NCBI GenBank assembly: GCA_029979485.1
Contig: JAPOHK010000035.1
Location: 1-8,188 of the forward strand
Source: Candidatus Planktophila limnetica
GTDB lineage: Bacteria > Actinomycetota > Actinomycetes > Nanopelagicales > Nanopelagicaceae
Direction: 5' to 3'
DNA: 8,188 bases
Part shown: piece by piece, positions 5,666 through 8,188 of the stretch
How positions within the stretch are numbered: the first letter of the stretch is position 1
Layout of the letters: every line of letters begins with the position of its first letter
Notes under the pieces: generated by a model
What the model was told of the DNA's origin: nothing
The model's input: the letters and a program-made list of their open reading frames with translations, nothing else
The model's database searches: none
Made by a program: the position numbers and the translations under genes

Positions 5666-6202
5666 ATGTCTAAATCAGTGATCTTGGCTGCAGGAGAGAA
5701 AATCAATCCGCTAGTTCCGCACACAGCAGAACTGATCGTCGGAACGATTGCATTCACTCTTCTCTTCCTTGTCTTGAGAAGCAGAGTTGTGCCGATGTTT
5801 GAAAAAGCATTTACGGCTCGTACTGAAGCTATTCAAGGTGGCATGGAGCGTGCAGAAAAAGCACAGCTTGAAGCACAGCGTGCGCTCGTCCAATACAACG
5901 AACAGTTGTCTAAGGCTCGCGAAGAAGCACAAACTCTTCGCGAAGAAGCACGTGCACAAGGATCAGCCATTGTTGAAGAACTTCGCGCTAAAGCTCAGGA
6001 AGAAGCAGCACGCATTACTGCAGCTGCACACGCATCCATTGAGGCAGAGCGTCAACAAGCAGTGACTTCACTTCGTAATGAAGTTGGAACACTTGCAGTT
6101 GAACTCGCATCAAAGATCGTCGGAGAAGCACTAGAAGACCAGGCCCGTCAATCACGAATCGTGGATCGCTTCCTTGATGATTTAGAAAAATCCAAAAAGT
6201 AA
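5666..6202 (+). CDS. atpF: F1Fo-ATP synthase subunit b (peripheral stalk)
   Basis: Subunit b anchors the stator stalk in the membrane and holds F1 through delta. The 178-residue protein has a short N-terminus with NPLVPHTAEL, one membrane helix (about 22-40), then a long charged, alanine-rich helix or coiled coil (about 45-160). The end, KIVGEALED then RQSRIVDRFLDDL, is characteristic of actinobacterial b and binds delta. Only one b gene is visible between atpE and atpH. No b' copy is present, and b is not fused to delta, unlike the mycobacterial atpH product. A weak GAAGAGAG purine site (5653-5660) precedes ATG 5666. Confidence 0.95.
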   Translation: MSKSVILAAGEKINPLVPHTAELIVGTIAFTLLFLVLRSRVVPMFEKAFTARTEAIQGGMERAEKAQLEAQRALVQYNEQLSKAREEAQTLREEARAQGSAIVEELRAKAQEEAARITAAAHASIEAERQQAVTSLRNEVGTLAVELASKIVGEALEDQARQSRIVDRFLDDLEKSKK

Positions 6203-6238
6203 GAACTACAAGTAAGTAAAGGGATACAGGAACCAGTA

Positions 6239-7075
6239 ATGAGAAATCCCTTCGGTGGCAGAAGCCGTCAATCACTTGTGGTTGCACGTGGCTTCATTGA
6301 TGCTGCAGCAAAAGGCTCAACAGCCGATGCTGCATCTGCGCTCTCTACTGAACTCTTCTTCATTACTTCAGTTCTTAGTTCAAACATCTCATTGCGTCGT
6401 GCGGTCAATGATCCTTCACGTGATGCGAAATCAAAGGCACTACTGCTTAAGGAAATTTTCGGAAAGAGCGTTGGCGCATCTGCACTGAACGTAATCACTG
6501 GCGTCAGTGAGCTGCGCTGGTCAACCTCTTCCGATCTCGTAGAAGTACTGGAACAACTAGCAATCGAAGCGGAAGCATCAGCTGCAAATATCGCAAATGA
6601 ATTAGATCGAGTAGAAAGCGAGCTCTTTACAGTTGCTCGCGCTATCTCAACATCTTTTGAATTGCGTAGCGCCTTGATCACCGCGGGAGCAGATAAGGCC
6701 AAGTCAGCCCTTATTTCAGATCTACTTGGAAAGAACTCATCAACATCGACAATCAAACTCGTCAACCACCTTGTAAATAACTGGCGTTCACGAAGTGTTG
6801 AAGCCGCTTTTGATGATTATCAATACGCACTTGCTGCACGTCGCAATCGCCTTATCGCAGTTGCTCGCACAGCAGTAGCACTTTCTTCTGCTCAGTACGA
6901 CCGTTTAGTTGCAGCACTAACGCAACAACTTGGCCAACCAGTTCGCGTAAATGTTGAAGTTGATCCATCTGTAATCGGTGGGCTTTCAGTCAAATTTGCT
7001 GACGAATTAGTTGATGGAACACTCGTAAATCGCATCGCATCAGCAGGTCGCACACTTGCTGGTAAGAGTGCGTAA
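6239..7075 (+). CDS. atpH: F1Fo-ATP synthase subunit delta, long actinobacterial type
   Basis: Delta links the top of the alpha3-beta3 head to the b stalk. At 278 residues it is far longer than the E. coli protein (177) but close to Streptomyces delta (about 271). The N-terminal half contains SLRRAVNDPSRDAKSKALLL, a typical OSCP/delta segment. A second similar segment, ELRSALITAGADKAKSALISDLLG, follows about 90 residues later, suggesting the extended form contains a repeated helical module. The C-terminus has DPSVIGGLSVKFADELVDGTLVNRI, the conserved OSCP signature (GG-x-x-x-x-x-x-x-x-x-D-x-S-like region, here with DGT). AGGA at 6228-6231 precedes ATG 6239 by 7 nt. It ends 42 nt before atpA. 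Confidence 0.93.
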   Translation: MRNPFGGRSRQSLVVARGFIDAAAKGSTADAASALSTELFFITSVLSSNISLRRAVNDPSRDAKSKALLLKEIFGKSVGASALNVITGVSELRWSTSSDLVEVLEQLAIEAEASAANIANELDRVESELFTVARAISTSFELRSALITAGADKAKSALISDLLGKNSSTSTIKLVNHLVNNWRSRSVEAAFDDYQYALAARRNRLIAVARTAVALSSAQYDRLVAALTQQLGQPVRVNVEVDPSVIGGLSVKFADELVDGTLVNRIASAGRTLAGKSA

Positions 7076-7088
7076 AGAAGATTTAACT

Positions 7089-7117
7089 AGAGAAGAAAAA
7101 GGAAAAGGGAGAAAAAA
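7089..7117 (+). promoter_or_regulatory. All-purine leader and ribosome binding site of atpA
   Basis: Bases 7089-7117 contain only A and G, with GGGAG at 7107-7111, 6 nt before the ATG at 7118. It resembles the atpE leader in composition and spacing and lacks any stem, predicting efficient translation of the catalytic-head subunit. Confidence 0.7.
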
Positions 7118-8188
7118 ATGGCGGAGCTAACGATCCGACCTGATGAAATCCGTGATGCACTCGCGAATTTTGTTAAGTCATACGATCCAGGCGTTGCAGC
7201 TCGAGACGAAGTAGGAACTGTTAGCCAAGCTGGTGACGGTATTGCTCGCGTCGAAGGTCTGCCTTCAACAATGGCGAACGAACTCTTAAAGTTTGAGAAC
7301 GGAACGCTAGGACTTGCACTCAACCTCGACGTCCGCGAAATCGGTGTCGTTATCTTGGGTGGTTATGAAGGAATTGAAGAAGGAACATCAGTACGCGGAA
7401 CAGGTGAAGTTCTCTCTGTTCCAGTTGGTGATGCCTTCCTTGGTCGCGTAGTTGATCCACTCGGTCGTCCAATCGATGGCAAAGGCGAAATTAAAGCTGA
7501 TGCACGTCGCGCACTTGAATTGCAGGCTCCCTCTGTAGTTCAACGTCAACCAGTTAAGGAACCACTTGCAACTGGTATTAAAGCTATTGACTCAATGACG
7601 GCGATTGGTCGTGGACAACGTCAGTTGATTATCGGTGACCGCCAAACTGGTAAGACAGCTGTTGCAATTGACACAATCATTAACCAACGCGAAAACTGGA
7701 AGTCTGGAGATCCAAAGAAGCAAGTAAAGTGCATTTACGTTGCCATTGGTCAAAAGGGTTCAACAATTGCTTCCGTTAAGGGTGCACTTGAAGAAGCTGG
7801 TGCAATGGAATACACAACCATCGTTGCATCGCCTGCATCAGATCCAGCAGGATTTAAATACCTCGCTCCTTACACCGGTTCTGCAATTGGTCAGCACTGG
7901 ATGTACAAGGGCGAGCACGTTCTTATTGTTTTTGATGACTTATCAAAGCAAGCTGAGGCTTATCGTTCAGTCTCATTGTTGCTACGTCGTCCACCAGGTC
8001 GCGAAGCGTACCCAGGCGATGTTTTCTACTTGCACTCACGTCTTCTAGAGCGTTGCGCAAAACTCTCTGATGATTTAGGTGGCGGTTCAATGACTGGACT
8101 TCCAATTATTGAAACAAAGGGAAATGACGTATCTGCGTTTATTCCTACAAACGTTATTTCTATTACAGATGGTCAGTGCTTCCTTGAA
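7118..8188 (+). CDS. atpA: F1Fo-ATP synthase subunit alpha, 3' end cut by window
   Basis: Alpha alternates with beta in the F1 head and carries the non-catalytic nucleotide sites. The visible 357 residues stay in frame to the last base. They contain the N-terminal delta-binding helix ([19 protein letters not shown]), the beta-barrel (about 30-100), the Walker A motif GDRQTGKT (173-180, bases 7634-7657), the QKGST segment (212-216), the Walker B strand [12 protein letters not shown] (268-279) with Asp273-Asp274, and [27 protein letters not shown] (290-316). [15 protein letters not shown] (339-353) is the usual nucleotide-proximal segment of alpha. Gln (176) in the P-loop distinguishes alpha from beta. 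About 150-190 residues, including any actinobacterial C-terminal extension, lie outside the window. atpG, atpD and atpC are expected downstream. Confidence 0.98.
   Translation, partial: MAELTIRPDEIRDALANFVKSYDPGVAARDEVGTVSQAGDGIARVEGLPSTMANELLKFENGTLGLALNLDVREIGVVILGGYEGIEEGTSVRGTGEVLSVPVGDAFLGRVVDPLGRPIDGKGEIKADARRALELQAPSVVQRQPVKEPLATGIKAIDSMTAIGRGQRQLIIGDRQTGKTAVAIDTIINQRENWKSGDPKKQVKCIYVAIGQKGSTIASVKGALEEAGAMEYTTIVASPASDPAGFKYLAPYTGSAIGQHWMYKGEHVLIVFDDLSKQAEAYRSVSLLLRRPPGREAYPGDVFYLHSRLLERCAKLSDDLGGGSMTGLPIIETKGNDVSAFIPTNVISITDGQCFLE

Noticed and set aside
6268..6765. Antisense 165-codon open frame opposite atpH
   Set aside because: It lies wholly within atpH. The serine/alanine-rich translation has no domain features and is a mirror of the atpH codons.
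7087..7323. Antisense 78-codon frame over the start of atpA
   Set aside because: It is a shadow of atpA and of its purine-rich leader; no features of its own.
1..8188. tRNA, rRNA, CRISPR, insertion sequence or attachment site
   Set aside because: No direct-repeat arrays, transposase-like frames or terminal inverted repeats, and no cloverleaf-like or rRNA-like sequence were noticed; nearly all bases are in conserved genes.

Overview
The window is a continuous, forward-strand block of conserved housekeeping genes ending in the first two thirds of an F1Fo-ATP synthase operon. The order is prmC, a Sua5/YrdC-family gene, glyA, a WecA/Rfe-like glycosyl-phosphate transferase, an AtpI-like gene, a small AtpZ-like gene, then atpB, atpE, atpF, atpH and atpA. 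This matches the high-GC actinobacterial layout known from Streptomyces, and from Mycobacterium without glyA. The long actinobacterial-type delta subunit (278 aa) and the MREY-type start of the transferase agree with this. The DNA itself is AT-rich (roughly mid-40s percent GC by eye) with short spacers. My inference is a streamlined low-GC actinobacterium, such as the freshwater acI lineage (Nanopelagicales, Planktophila/Nanopelagicus-like). No rRNA or other lineage marker is present to prove it.

Bases 1-1418 hold the 3' part of prmC (release-factor glutamine methyltransferase) and a translationally coupled Sua5/YrdC-like gene that has lost several residues normally needed to make threonylcarbamoyl-AMP. 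Bases 1415-2715 hold glyA. It has a well-formed promoter whose spacing puts the predicted transcription start on the A of the ATG, so its mRNA is probably leaderless. Bases 2725-3810 hold the polyprenyl-phosphate sugar-1-phosphate transferase, whose start has the same -10-to-ATG spacing.

Bases 3803-8188 hold the ATP synthase cluster. Two small membrane proteins (AtpI-like and AtpZ-like) precede an untranslated spacer of about 143 nt. Then come Fo subunits a, c and b, and F1 subunits delta and alpha. Alpha runs off the right edge, and gamma, beta and epsilon are expected next. Most atp genes have Shine-Dalgarno sites. Those of atpE and atpA sit in all-purine tracts, and a small perfect hairpin lies between atpB and atpE.

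I see no mobile element, CRISPR array, tRNA, rRNA or obvious novel multi-gene system. The most unusual object is the divergent Sua5/YrdC protein. After that come the leaderless-start geometry and the control sequences inside the atp operon.
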